NCBI RefSeq assembly: GCF_900240845.1
Contig: NZ_OERU01000001.1
Location: forward strand, 1-64,000
DNA length: 64,000 nt
DNA from: Peptostreptococcus faecalis
GTDB lineage: Bacteria > Bacillota > Clostridia > Peptostreptococcales > Peptostreptococcaceae
Reading direction: 5' to 3'
Position numbers and translations under genes: made by a program. Positions 1-8,517 of this stretch are shown here, piece by piece (the first letter of the stretch is position 1; each line of letters starts with the position of its first letter). Below the pieces are notes generated by a model that was given only the letters and a program-made list of their open reading frames with translations, was not told the DNA's origin and made no database searches.

Positions 1-403
1 ATTCTGGGAAGAATGGTGCCAATACTATTATTTCATCTTCCGGTGAAGATATTAATGCCTTAAATGTAATATTTAAAGAAGCTGCCGCTCCACAAGTCAT
101 CAATAAATTATCTTTAGTATAATCTGTATTGAATCTCTCATTTAAGTTTTCTGCTATAGCGGTTCTACAACCATCGTGACCAGCACCTGAGCTGTAGCTA
201 TGGTAAACCTTTGGTTCATATGTATTTATTATATCTATTATAGCTTCCTGAACTTCCTTTGGTGCAGGAACACTTGGATTACCTAAACTGAAATCCAAAA
301 CATTTTCTGCTCCTATTTCAGCTGCTCTTTGTGCTCCAAAACCAGCTAACTCTCTAATTACAGACTTTGCTGTACCTAACTTAATCATTTCTTGAGAAAT
401 CAT
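1..403 (-). CDS. PLP-dependent class I/II aminotransferase, N-terminal part (cut by window edge)
   Basis: The minus-strand frame opens at the ATG ending at 403, behind a good AGGAGG ribosome site, and stays open to base 1, so only about 134 N-terminal residues are visible. The protein begins MISQEMIKLGTAKSVIREL and then has the class I/II aminotransferase N-terminal signature LDFSLGNPSVPAP and the cofactor-binding region TCGAAASLNITFKA. The PLP lysine lies beyond the window. It follows BrnQ and a 2-hydroxyacid dehydrogenase on the same strand. I infer that it makes or consumes the 2-keto acid feeding the reductive Stickland pathway next door. Substrate (leucine, aromatic or aspartate) cannot be told from this fragment. 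The family call is secure; the role rests on context. Confidence 0.85.
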   Translation of the reverse strand, partial: MISQEMIKLGTAKSVIRELAGFGAQRAAEIGAENVLDFSLGNPSVPAPKEVQEAIIDIINTYEPKVYHSYSSGAGHDGCRTAIAENLNERFNTDYTKDNLLMTCGAAASLNITFKALISSPEDEIIVLAPFFPE

Positions 404-442
404 AATTATACCTCCTAATTTTAAAAACGTTTTATAATCTAA

Positions 443-516
443 GATAAAACTATAGTTTCATCTTATTTTAGCGAATATTACGTTTGGTTTAACCTTTTAT
501 GAATCAAACCAAACGT
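443..516. promoter_or_regulatory. Two dyads between brnQ and the aminotransferase gene
   Basis: Bases 480-490 (ACGTTTGGTTT) and 506-516 (AAACCAAACGT) are a perfect 11-bp inverted repeat with a 15-base spacer. Bases 443-466 form a second, near-perfect 24-bp palindrome centred on ACTATAGT (11 of 12 positions match). Neither is followed by a strong T-run on the minus strand, so operators or RNA hairpins are as likely as terminators. They lie 40-113 bases upstream of the aminotransferase start. Confidence 0.4.
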
Positions 517-539
517 AGGAATTTTAATACAAGCCGAAA

Positions 540-1871
540 TTAAGCTTCTCTTATTACATCTTCTCTTGTTCCGCCCTTTTTAGTAACAATACTTACTATT
601 GTTAATATTACTGAGCAGATAAGAGCTGGAACCAACCACTCAAACCCAAACGCGGCTAGTGGGAATGTCATTATTTTATCTACTGCACCTTGTAGTAACG
701 TTCCACCTCTCATAGTAGAGAACATGTTTATACTTTCTATTAACGCTACTACAAATGCTCCTATAACTGCGCCTGTATATGACCAGTTGTACTTGATTTT
801 ACTGTCAAATAGTGACATTAAAATTAATACTATCATCACAGGATATATAGCTGATAAAATTGGCACTGCAAAACTAATTAAATCATCAACCTTTACTAAA
901 GATATAAAGAATGATATAACTACAGCAACTAATACAACTTTTTTATATGCAAGTTTTCCATCTGTAACAGTGTCAAAGAAGTTACCACATGTAGATATCA
1001 AACCAGTAGAAGTTGTTAAGCATGCAAGTGCAACTGCAAATCCAGTGGCTACATTACCAACATTTCCTAATAACAAGTGTACTAAACCATTAAATAACAA
1101 TGTTCTTTCTGTATTACCATCGTAAAAATTACCAACAGTAGCACCTGTATAAGTAAGACCTCCATATACAAATGCTAGTAAAACAAATGCAACTAAACCT
1201 ACATAGACGCTCGCTTTAAATTGTACTTTTTTATCATTATATCCACGTCTAATAAGGTCAGTCATCACTATTCCCGCCATTAGAGGTGAACCTAGAGCAT
1301 CCATTGTCTGGTATCCTTCTCTAAATCCTAGTGTAAATAATCCAGTTGCATCAGTTGCAATCATTTCTCCTGGAGGCTTGATTATTGATAAAACAATTAT
1401 AATAGTCAATATTACCAAAAGTATTGGAGTTAAATACTGCCCAATTATATCAATAACCTTACCAGGGTTTAATGCTAAATACAATGTTACTGCAAAGAAC
1501 ACCAAGCAAGTTACAAACTGTGGAACACCTGGGAAATTTGCTCTTACAAATATCTCGTGTGTTGTAGATCCTGTTCTAGGAACTGCAAAAAAAGGTCCTA
1601 TTGTAAGTATTGCTATTGTACCAAGAAGTTTTGCAAATTTAGGCCCTACCCTTTTACCTAAGTCATCTGCTCTACCACCTAATTTTGCTGTTACTATTAC
1701 CCCCAATATTGGAAGCACTGGATCTGATAATAAAAATGCGATCATTACTTGATACCATCTATCACCTGCTATAATACCTATGTGTGGTGGGAATATCAAG
1801 TTTCCTGCACCAAAGAAAATTGCAAATAGCGCAAAACCGCAAACGACTATATCTTTTTTATTGATTTCCAT
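540..1871 (-). CDS. brnQ: Branched-chain amino acid:cation symporter BrnQ
   Basis: This 443-residue polytopic membrane protein matches the LIVCS/BrnQ family in length and in its N-terminal signature FGAGNLIFPPHIG (about residues 20-32). About 12 hydrophobic segments cover the chain. BrnQ carriers import leucine, isoleucine and valine with Na+ or H+. The gene lies 46 bases after the 2-hydroxyacid dehydrogenase gene on the same strand and next to the dehydratase cluster, so it probably brings in substrate for reductive Stickland fermentation. This favours leucine as at least one substrate of the cluster, though BrnQ alone is not decisive. The start is the ATG at 1871, with a GGAGGA-like ribosome site just before it. 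Confidence 0.93.
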   Translation of the reverse strand: MEINKKDIVVCGFALFAIFFGAGNLIFPPHIGIIAGDRWYQVMIAFLLSDPVLPILGVIVTAKLGGRADDLGKRVGPKFAKLLGTIAILTIGPFFAVPRTGSTTHEIFVRANFPGVPQFVTCLVFFAVTLYLALNPGKVIDIIGQYLTPILLVILTIIIVLSIIKPPGEMIATDATGLFTLGFREGYQTMDALGSPLMAGIVMTDLIRRGYNDKKVQFKASVYVGLVAFVLLAFVYGGLTYTGATVGNFYDGNTERTLLFNGLVHLLLGNVGNVATGFAVALACLTTSTGLISTCGNFFDTVTDGKLAYKKVVLVAVVISFFISLVKVDDLISFAVPILSAIYPVMIVLILMSLFDSKIKYNWSYTGAVIGAFVVALIESINMFSTMRGGTLLQGAVDKIMTFPLAAFGFEWLVPALICSVILTIVSIVTKKGGTREDVIREA

Positions 1872-1917
1872 ACGTTCCGTATCCTCCTATACATAATTTA
1901 GACAAATTGCCTAAATC

Positions 1918-2910
1918 CTACAATCCATTAACCACGTTATTTGGTCTTTCTCCATTCATAACCTTAACCATGTTATCATAAGACCACTCAGACATTCTTA
2001 TGAATGCATCATCTGTAGTTCCTGCAATATGAGGAGTTATAGAAAGTCTAGCTTTACCAGCTTCAGTTAAATTAAATAAAGGATGATCTGCTGATGGTGG
2101 CTCTGGCGCAATAACATCTAGTCCCGCAAACAATTTCCCATTGTTTAGAGCTTCTGCTAAATCTTCATTATTAATTATTTCCCCTCTTGCTACGTTTATA
2201 ATTATTGCATCATCTTTCATCTTTGCTATTGTTTCTTTACGAACCATGTTTATTGTATTTTCAAGTACTGGAACATGGTAAGATATAATATCAGCCTTAC
2301 TTATAAGTTCATCATATGTACAGAAAGTTAAATTATTTTCTAATTCAAACTCTTCTGAAGCTCTAAATACATCATAATAAATTATTTCGCATCCAAAAGC
2401 TTTTAGCATTTTTACTGCTGCTTTACCAATTGCACCTAAGCCAACTAGCCCTATAGTTCTAGAGCCTAATTCACTCTGTCCTTTTACTTGGTATTCTTTA
2501 AAACTTTCGTTAAATCCATCTACGCCTTTAGCTTTTATCTTAGCATCTGCTTCTGGCATTCTTCTTAAACAAGATATCATATGACCTAAAGCAAGTTCTG
2601 CAACTGGAACAGCATTTACAGCTCTATTGTTGCAAACAAAAATACCTTTTTCTTTAGCAGCTTCTAAGTCAATTTTATCAAATCCAACTCCTAGAGATTG
2701 AATTAGTTTACAGTTGTCTAGTTTTTCAATAATATTTCTTCTGTAAAAATCTACTGGACCACAGAATATTATATCTGCATCTTTACACTGGTCTATTAGT
2801 TCATCATCAGAACAAGGGTAGTTAATATATTCGAAGTCCCATCCTTTAGGTTTTTCTACTCCAAATCTTTCTATTATGTTCTTGTTACAGCTAATTTTAA
2901 CTTTTGTCAT
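1918..2910 (-). CDS. D-2-hydroxyacid dehydrogenase (NAD-dependent)
   Basis: A 330-residue D-isomer-specific 2-hydroxyacid dehydrogenase. The Rossmann motif GLGAIG is at residues 157-162 with the NAD-selecting Asp near 180. The catalytic set is Arg242 (NVARGE), Glu270 (APEPP) and His294 (TPHIAGTT). In the reductive Stickland pathway this enzyme reduces a 2-keto acid (2-oxoisocaproate, phenylpyruvate or indolepyruvate) to the (R)-2-hydroxy acid before CoA activation; LdhA and FldH are the named equivalents. The sequence looks closer to the phosphoglycerate-dehydrogenase/glyoxylate-reductase branch than to the lactate-dehydrogenase branch of C. difficile LdhA, so I give no symbol. It is downstream of etfA but separated by two hairpins, so its expression may be partly uncoupled. 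Confidence 0.88.
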   Translation of the reverse strand: MTKVKISCNKNIIERFGVEKPKGWDFEYINYPCSDDELIDQCKDADIIFCGPVDFYRRNIIEKLDNCKLIQSLGVGFDKIDLEAAKEKGIFVCNNRAVNAVPVAELALGHMISCLRRMPEADAKIKAKGVDGFNESFKEYQVKGQSELGSRTIGLVGLGAIGKAAVKMLKAFGCEIIYYDVFRASEEFELENNLTFCTYDELISKADIISYHVPVLENTINMVRKETIAKMKDDAIIINVARGEIINNEDLAEALNNGKLFAGLDVIAPEPPSADHPLFNLTEAGKARLSITPHIAGTTDDAFIRMSEWSYDNMVKVMNGERPNNVVNGL

Positions 2911-2991
2911 TGTTGCTCCCCCTTAATTTTTAAATAAACTTATTAAAAAAACCTGGTATAAATCGTTTTTTGCTGAAATTAGTTAAAATTC

Positions 2992-3077
2992 TAGGAGCCC
3001 ATATAGGCTCCTAAAAGATAACTATACAAAACACGTATTTATTTGTGAATTTAAGCAAAATACAAATATATTTTGCT
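2992..3077 (-). terminator. Two hairpins between etfA and the hydroxyacid dehydrogenase gene
   Basis: Hairpin one, 3054-3077, has arms AGCAAAATA/TATTTTGCT with a 6-base loop just after etfA. Hairpin two, 2992-3013, has GC-rich arms TAGGAGCC/GGCTCCTA with a 6-base loop, followed on the minus strand by GAATTTTAAC, a weak T-tract. They could be partial terminators or RNA-processing stems that set the ratio of etf to dehydrogenase mRNA. Confidence 0.55.
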
Positions 3078-3107
3078 CAAACTCAATATTTTACTTGAAA
3101 TGAATAA

Positions 3108-4115
3108 TTACATTTCTGTTTGTTGTTGTTTATATGCTCTAACCTTTTCTATTAATATAGGCATTATACTATGTACATCTCCTACTACTCCAAGGTCTGC
3201 AACTCCAAATATTGGAGCTTCAGCATCTTTATTTATTGCAACTATAAACTCAGAGTCTTCCATACCAGCTAAGTGCTGAATAGCTCCTGAAATACCACAA
3301 GCCATATATAGATCTGGTCTTACAGTTTTTCCTGTCTGCCCAACTTGTCTTTCTTTTGCTATCCAACCAGCATCAACGTTCGCTCTCGAAGAACTTACTA
3401 GTCCACCTAATTCATCAGCTAATTCTCCTAATACATCAAAGTATTCTTCGCTACCTATACCCTTACCTCCAGATATAAGTATGTTAGCTTCTGTAATATC
3501 TACATTCTTGTGAGTAGATTTTACTACTTCTTTAATGTTTATGTTCATATCTTCTGGCTTGAAGTCAACATTAAATACTTCTACTTCTCCAGTTCTCTTT
3601 TCATCTCTTGGTAATGCCTGCATAACTCCAGGTCTTACTGTAGCCATCTGAGGTCTATGTTCTTTACAAACTATAGTAGCCATTATGTTACCACCAAATG
3701 CTGGTCTAGTCATTAATAACAGCTTAGTTTCTGGATCTATTTCCAATTTAGTACAGTCTGCTGTAAGTCCAGTATGAACTCTTGCAGATACTCTAGGAGC
3801 TAAGTCTCTTCCTATTGAAGTAGCACCGTAAAGTACTATTTCTGGGTTCTTTGCTTCTATAACAGCATTTACTGCCTTAGTGTATGGTTCAGTTGCGTAT
3901 ACATCTAACATTGGATCTTCTACACAAATAACCTTTTCTGCTCCGTGATATATTAAAGTGTCAGCTAGTTTCTTTACGTCTTTTCCAAGAACAACTGCTA
4001 TAACTTTTTGATCTAAATCTTTTGCTAATTCATTTGCTATACCGATTAGCTCGATGCCTACTTTTTGAATGACACCATCTACCTGTTCAACTATTACATA
4101 AATATCTTTGTTCAT
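3108..4115 (-). CDS. etfA: Electron transfer flavoprotein alpha subunit
   Basis: A 335-residue EtfA. The C-terminal FAD-binding domain carries VGQTGKTVRPDLYMACGISG (about residues 251-270) and the following IQHLAGM segment, hallmarks of the family. With EtfB it forms the heterodimer that carries electrons to or from the acyl-CoA dehydrogenase encoded just upstream in the transcript. In C. difficile and C. propionicum, such AcdB/Etf complexes bifurcate NADH electrons between an enoyl-CoA and ferredoxin; I infer the same here from gene order. It starts 57 bases after the etfB stop, at an ATG behind a GGAAG-type site. Confidence 0.95.
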   Translation of the reverse strand: MNKDIYVIVEQVDGVIQKVGIELIGIANELAKDLDQKVIAVVLGKDVKKLADTLIYHGAEKVICVEDPMLDVYATEPYTKAVNAVIEAKNPEIVLYGATSIGRDLAPRVSARVHTGLTADCTKLEIDPETKLLLMTRPAFGGNIMATIVCKEHRPQMATVRPGVMQALPRDEKRTGEVEVFNVDFKPEDMNINIKEVVKSTHKNVDITEANILISGGKGIGSEEYFDVLGELADELGGLVSSSRANVDAGWIAKERQVGQTGKTVRPDLYMACGISGAIQHLAGMEDSEFIVAINKDAEAPIFGVADLGVVGDVHSIMPILIEKVRAYKQQQTEM

Positions 4116-4172
4116 TAGGTAATCTTCCTTTCAAATATATTAATTAAAATTATCGTTCAATCTAAAATCTTA

Positions 4173-4964
4173 TTATATAAGATGTTTTTCTATTAGCTTA
4201 GCAAGAATCTCATCTGCAGCTTCTTCTGGAGTTAATCCTTCTAGCTTAACACCCTTGCCTTTTGCTTGCTTAGTGAATGATTTCTTAACATTTGTAGGTG
4301 AACCTTTTAAACCGATATTTGCAATATCTAGTTTATCTTCGATGTCTTTTAGTCCCCAAACTGTAACATCTTTCTTGTAAGCATTGAATATTCCACCAAT
4401 TGACATATATCTTGGAGTTATTTCTTCACTTAATGTTGTTATCAAGCAAGGTGGCTGTATTTCTACTGTATGATATCTATCTTCGAATTGTCTTCTAGCT
4501 ATGAATTTTCCATCTTCTACTGTTAATTTTTCACAGTAAGAAAGTTGAGGGATTCCTAGGTGTTCAGCTATCTGTGGTCCAACCTGAGCTGTATCACCAT
4601 CTATAGCCTGTCTACCTGCTATTATTATGTCATATTCTAAATTCTTAAGTGCTCCTGCAATTGTTGAAGAAGTTGCCCATGTGTCAGCTCCTCCAAATGC
4701 TCTATCTGATAGAAGTATAGCATCGTCACAACCCATAGCTAAAGCTTCTCTTAAAGCTAACTCAGCCTGAGGTGGTCCCATAGATACTACTGTTAATGTA
4801 CTACCTGGAACATCTTCTTTTATCTGTAGAGCCAATTCCAAACCTGCTTTATCATCAGGGTTGATAATACTTGGAACACCATCACGAATTAATGTATTCT
4901 TAACTGGGTCAAGTTTTACCTCCGTTGTATCTGGTACTTGCTTAATGCAAACTACAATTTTCAT
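4173..4964 (-). CDS. etfB: Electron transfer flavoprotein beta subunit
   Basis: A 263-residue EtfB beginning MKIVVCIKQVPDTTEV, the standard family start. The AMP/second-FAD region includes AGRQAIDGDTAQVGPQIAE (about residues 117-135). It lies 16 bases after the acyl-CoA dehydrogenase stop, so acdB-etfB-etfA are almost certainly cotranscribed. The order acdB-etfB-etfA is the one seen in known reductive Stickland clusters. Nothing looks damaged. Confidence 0.95.
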   Translation of the reverse strand: MKIVVCIKQVPDTTEVKLDPVKNTLIRDGVPSIINPDDKAGLELALQIKEDVPGSTLTVVSMGPPQAELALREALAMGCDDAILLSDRAFGGADTWATSSTIAGALKNLEYDIIIAGRQAIDGDTAQVGPQIAEHLGIPQLSYCEKLTVEDGKFIARRQFEDRYHTVEIQPPCLITTLSEEITPRYMSIGGIFNAYKKDVTVWGLKDIEDKLDIANIGLKGSPTNVKKSFTKQAKGKGVKLEGLTPEEAADEILAKLIEKHLI

Positions 4965-4980
4965 CTATTTTTACCTCCCC

Positions 4981-6114
4981 TTATTTCAATAAACTTGCTG
5001 CTATAACCATTTTCTGGACTTCTGAAGTACCTTCGTATATTGAAGTTACTCTTATATCTCTGTAGATTCTTTCGATTGGATATTCCTTAATGTAACCATA
5101 TCCACCATGGATCTGTAAAGCTTTGTCAATTACCCATTTAGCTTCTTCAGTTGCAAATAATTTAGCCATTGATGCTTCCTTATCTGCAGCTTCACCTTGA
5201 TCCATTCTATAAGCAGCATCATAAACAAGGTGGCGCATAGCGGCAATCTTTGTTTCCATTTCTGCTAGTACGAATTGAGTATTCTGGAACTTAGCAATAG
5301 GCTTATTAAACTGTTGTCTTGATTTCGCATACTTTATAGCTTCTTCCATAGCACCTTCTGCTAAACCTAAAGCCTGGCAAGCAATACCAAGTCTACCAAC
5401 ACTTAGAGTCTTCATTGCATTTATAAATCCTTTACCTTCACGACCTAACATATCAGTCTTAGGAACTCTAACGTTTTCCAATACAACGTCACTTGTTGGG
5501 CAACCGATTACACCCATCTTATTTTCTGGCTTTCCGAATGAAACACCTTCTGCCTTTGCATCAACTACAAAAGTTGATATACCTTTTGTTCCCTTTTCTG
5601 GGCTAGTCTTAGCAAATAGTATTATATAATCTGAAACTGGAGCACCTGTTATAAATGTTTTTCTACCATTTATGATGTAGTCATCCCCATCTTCAACTGC
5701 AGTTGTCAATATAGACGCTGCATCAGAACCAGCTCCTGGCTCAGTCAATGCGAAACAGAACATTTTTTCTCCTGTTACCATTGGTCTAAGATATTTTTCT
5801 TTTTGTTCATTAGTACCATCTCTCAAAATAGGAGTAGACTGTAGTGAGTTTGGAGAAGAAATCCAAATAGTTGATACTCCTGAAGCTTTTGCTAGTTCTT
5901 CCATTACTATAGCGTATGAACGGTGGTCTCCACCTGATCCGCCATATTCCTGTGGTATTTTTATACCTAAGAACCCAGCATCAGCCATTTTTTTATAAAT
6001 TTCCATTGGGAACTCACCCGTTGCATCAACTTCTTCTGCTGTTGGCTTTATTTCTTCTTCTGCAAATTGCTTTGCTAGCTGACGCACTAACTCATGTTCT
6101 TTTTCAAAAATCAT
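4981..6114 (-). CDS. acdB: Acyl-CoA dehydrogenase of the dehydratase cluster (enoyl-CoA reductase, AcdB-type)
   Basis: A 377-residue acyl-CoA dehydrogenase with the FAD/substrate motifs CFALTEPGAGSDA (about residue 131) and a C-terminal FAD motif IHGGYGYIKEYP. The catalytic glutamate is present in IYEGTSEVQ (Glu361). In this context it runs in the reducing direction, saturating 2-isocaprenoyl-CoA or an arylacryloyl-CoA formed by the dehydratase, with electrons from the Etf encoded next. It starts 32 bases after the dehydratase beta subunit. The exact enoyl-CoA is not determinable from sequence. Confidence 0.9.
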   Translation of the reverse strand: MIFEKEHELVRQLAKQFAEEEIKPTAEEVDATGEFPMEIYKKMADAGFLGIKIPQEYGGSGGDHRSYAIVMEELAKASGVSTIWISSPNSLQSTPILRDGTNEQKEKYLRPMVTGEKMFCFALTEPGAGSDAASILTTAVEDGDDYIINGRKTFITGAPVSDYIILFAKTSPEKGTKGISTFVVDAKAEGVSFGKPENKMGVIGCPTSDVVLENVRVPKTDMLGREGKGFINAMKTLSVGRLGIACQALGLAEGAMEEAIKYAKSRQQFNKPIAKFQNTQFVLAEMETKIAAMRHLVYDAAYRMDQGEAADKEASMAKLFATEEAKWVIDKALQIHGGYGYIKEYPIERIYRDIRVTSIYEGTSEVQKMVIAASLLK

Positions 6115-6146
6115 AAATTGCCTCCTTAAAATTTTAACATTTTTTA

Positions 6147-7265
6147 CTAAATCATATCTGCAAACGTCTGTAAAGCAGTGTTTGCTTGTTCGAAGTTAGT
6201 CATTTGCTGATCTACTTCCACTAATAAGTTCAATATACCATTATCATTAAGTTCATCTCTGATAATTGGATAATCAAATTCATCTGAATCACTAAACTTA
6301 GTAAGTAAATACACAACACCATTAGCATTATGCTTCTTGACCTTCTCAACTATTATATTACCTCTAAGCTTTTCTGGATCATAAAGCAAAGTACTTCCTT
6401 CTATATCTGAAATCCATTTAGCTAAAGCTCTAACTGGATTAGCAGTCCCTTCATCAACTAGATAATCAAACTGACCTGATTCATGGTTTACATTATCATC
6501 TACAATACCTAAGTTATGAGTTTCAAATATTTCCATTATACCTGGGCTATTAGCAATTATTCCAGTAGTAACAACCTTCTTACCATCAAATTCTTCTTCA
6601 GGAATAGCTCTTAATTCTTCATTTATCTTTTCAATTATTTCTAAGTGTTCTGCTTTATCAAACAAGAAAGCACTTGTCATTACCTTAGCTCTTATACTAG
6701 GCTTTATAGTATTTAAATGCGTAGCTGCTAATGCACTGAATTCTCTCATAGCTTTTCTATGTTTGTTATAAAGAACTATAGCTTCTTCTACTTTTGAATC
6801 TTCGATTTTATTTCCTGATATTTTTTCTAATTCTTCTTTTAATTTAATATATTGTTTTTCGTTGTAGTCTATTCCAGCTTTAATCTTTCTATTTTGGCCA
6901 TAGCCTATGTATAAGCAAGGAACATTTTCTATACCTTTTTTCCAGTTCTGGCTTAAACCCTTTAATCCATCACTTAGACCTGGTATTATCATTCCTGATA
7001 ATTTATCTAGCTTTCCTTCTAATCCTAAATCCATTAGTCTTAATATTACAGAAGCATAAAATGCTGGGAAGTATTCTTTTGAAAGATTTACTTCTCCTTC
7101 AGCACCCCATATTCCAATAGGTACCATGCCAGCAGCATAAACCAATTCTTCTGGAGTATAAACTGGTGCACAACCTATTACTTTCTTACCTTGTGCAACA
7201 TAATTATCTATCTGATTCAAAGGACATACGTCAAGTTTTTCCAATAACATTTTAATATCACTCAT
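6147..7265 (-). CDS. (R)-2-hydroxyacyl-CoA dehydratase, beta subunit
   Basis: A 372-residue member of the 2-hydroxyglutaryl-CoA dehydratase D-component family, the right size for HadC/FldC. Family segments seen are VIGCAPVYTPEELVYAAGM (near residues 29-47) and IIPGLSDGLKGLSQNWK. With the alpha subunit it holds [4Fe-4S] clusters and removes water from an (R)-2-hydroxyacyl-CoA by a ketyl-radical mechanism. It begins 1 base after the alpha-subunit stop, so translation is tightly coupled. Known relatives act on 2-hydroxyisocaproyl-CoA (HadBC) or on aryllactyl-CoA (FldBC); I cannot choose between them, so the symbol is left blank. Confidence 0.93.
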   Translation of the reverse strand: MSDIKMLLEKLDVCPLNQIDNYVAQGKKVIGCAPVYTPEELVYAAGMVPIGIWGAEGEVNLSKEYFPAFYASVILRLMDLGLEGKLDKLSGMIIPGLSDGLKGLSQNWKKGIENVPCLYIGYGQNRKIKAGIDYNEKQYIKLKEELEKISGNKIEDSKVEEAIVLYNKHRKAMREFSALAATHLNTIKPSIRAKVMTSAFLFDKAEHLEIIEKINEELRAIPEEEFDGKKVVTTGIIANSPGIMEIFETHNLGIVDDNVNHESGQFDYLVDEGTANPVRALAKWISDIEGSTLLYDPEKLRGNIIVEKVKKHNANGVVYLLTKFSDSDEFDYPIIRDELNDNGILNLLVEVDQQMTNFEQANTALQTFADMI

Positions 7266-7266
7266 C

Positions 7267-8502
7267 TTAGTTGCCCTCCTTCATTTTTGCTGCTTTATTA
7301 GCTTCCATTACTTCTATTAGACCTTGAACTCTAGTATCATACTGTGCTTCAGAGAAGTTTCTTGGGTCTGCTTGGTCACCATCAAATGTAGCTGTTGGTA
7401 TACCAGTCTTTTCTCTTATTTCTCTTTCCATTTCGTACATAATTCCACTCCACTGCTTACAGCTTCTATTTACGTGAATTAACATACCATCAATATTGTT
7501 TTCTTCAACTAACTTCAATCTCATATCAGTAGCTCTTTCATATGAAATTGCATTTGGAGTTCCACAGTAAGCCTGCATCAACTCATTTGTGTTATTGTAT
7601 ATGTATCCAAAAGCATCTGCATATACTGTTCCACATACGTTTACGCCATTGTCTTTCAATTGCTTAAATGTATGTCTTAAGTGTGGCCAACATGCTATGC
7701 CTTCAAATATTATTCTGTATTTTTCTTCACCCTTAAATGTAGATTTTCCAGTTTTTACGTTTTCAGCAAATTCTTCTGCCAACTTTTCAAAAGCTAAAGC
7801 AGATTCTAATTTACCTCTAGCACAAACTGCGACCGCCATATGGTTGAACACATCAAAACCACTAAATGGTGATGGAGTATACTTAGAGTATCCAGTTGCA
7901 TCTAACCATGCTCTACCAGTTCTTTGAGAAACTTCCATTACTTCTTCAAATTTCTTTTCGTCCCATTTTTTACCTGTTAAATCTTCTAACTGCTTGATAG
8001 CATGTTCGAACTGACCTTTTAGGTATTCTACTCTGTCTTCTCCAGCTTCGTAGTCATTATTATATGGTACGTCAATTAGTATTAAAGGAATATTTAATTC
8101 TTTTGCAATGTTTTCATACCACTTGATCATACAGTTACAAATATTATTACAGCAAGCAACAAAATCTGGCTGAGGCATATTAAGCTCTGGGGCGTCTTTT
8201 ACGTCCATATACGCCAAACTTATTCTTGCATATGCACAAATGTCATTTGAATAACCGTTGCTTTCTGCTGTTTCGCACATTCTTTCTCCGCCACCCTTTG
8301 CTGCAATAGCTGCTGCTTGGTTTTCAGGATATACTACCTTTATATCCATAGTCTCAAATATTTCCTGTGGGAAGTTCGATGCACACCAACCTACTTTTTC
8401 TCCGTTGTTCTTTGCATCCCATGCGTCTTTATAGTGTTTCGCTACTATTTCGCCTAACAAAACTTTTGCTGGCTTTTCTTCTACTGCTACTGTATTACTC
8501 AT
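7267..8502 (-). CDS. (R)-2-hydroxyacyl-CoA dehydratase, alpha subunit
   Basis: A 411-residue protein close in length and motifs to C. difficile HadB (408 residues). The expected iron-sulfur cysteines are all present: Cys89 in DICAYAR, Cys122 in CCNNIC and the late one in NRSCKQW. Other family blocks are VVYPENQAAAIAAK near residue 57 and FDGDQADPRNFSEAQ near 373. The protein is the substrate-binding and catalytic half of the oxygen-sensitive dehydratase. The position equivalent to HadB GWSTS reads GWCAS here, a possible substrate-pocket difference. It sits 15 bases after the activator gene. Confidence 0.93.
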   Translation of the reverse strand: MSNTVAVEEKPAKVLLGEIVAKHYKDAWDAKNNGEKVGWCASNFPQEIFETMDIKVVYPENQAAAIAAKGGGERMCETAESNGYSNDICAYARISLAYMDVKDAPELNMPQPDFVACCNNICNCMIKWYENIAKELNIPLILIDVPYNNDYEAGEDRVEYLKGQFEHAIKQLEDLTGKKWDEKKFEEVMEVSQRTGRAWLDATGYSKYTPSPFSGFDVFNHMAVAVCARGKLESALAFEKLAEEFAENVKTGKSTFKGEEKYRIIFEGIACWPHLRHTFKQLKDNGVNVCGTVYADAFGYIYNNTNELMQAYCGTPNAISYERATDMRLKLVEENNIDGMLIHVNRSCKQWSGIMYEMEREIREKTGIPTATFDGDQADPRNFSEAQYDTRVQGLIEVMEANKAAKMKEGN

Positions 8503-8517
8503 GATAAGCTCCTCTCT

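Noticed and set aside
724-1752. Plus-strand reading frames opposite brnQ
   Set aside because: They mirror the strong minus-strand gene, lack ribosome sites and show no family resemblance. Similar antisense frames elsewhere were left out for the same reason.
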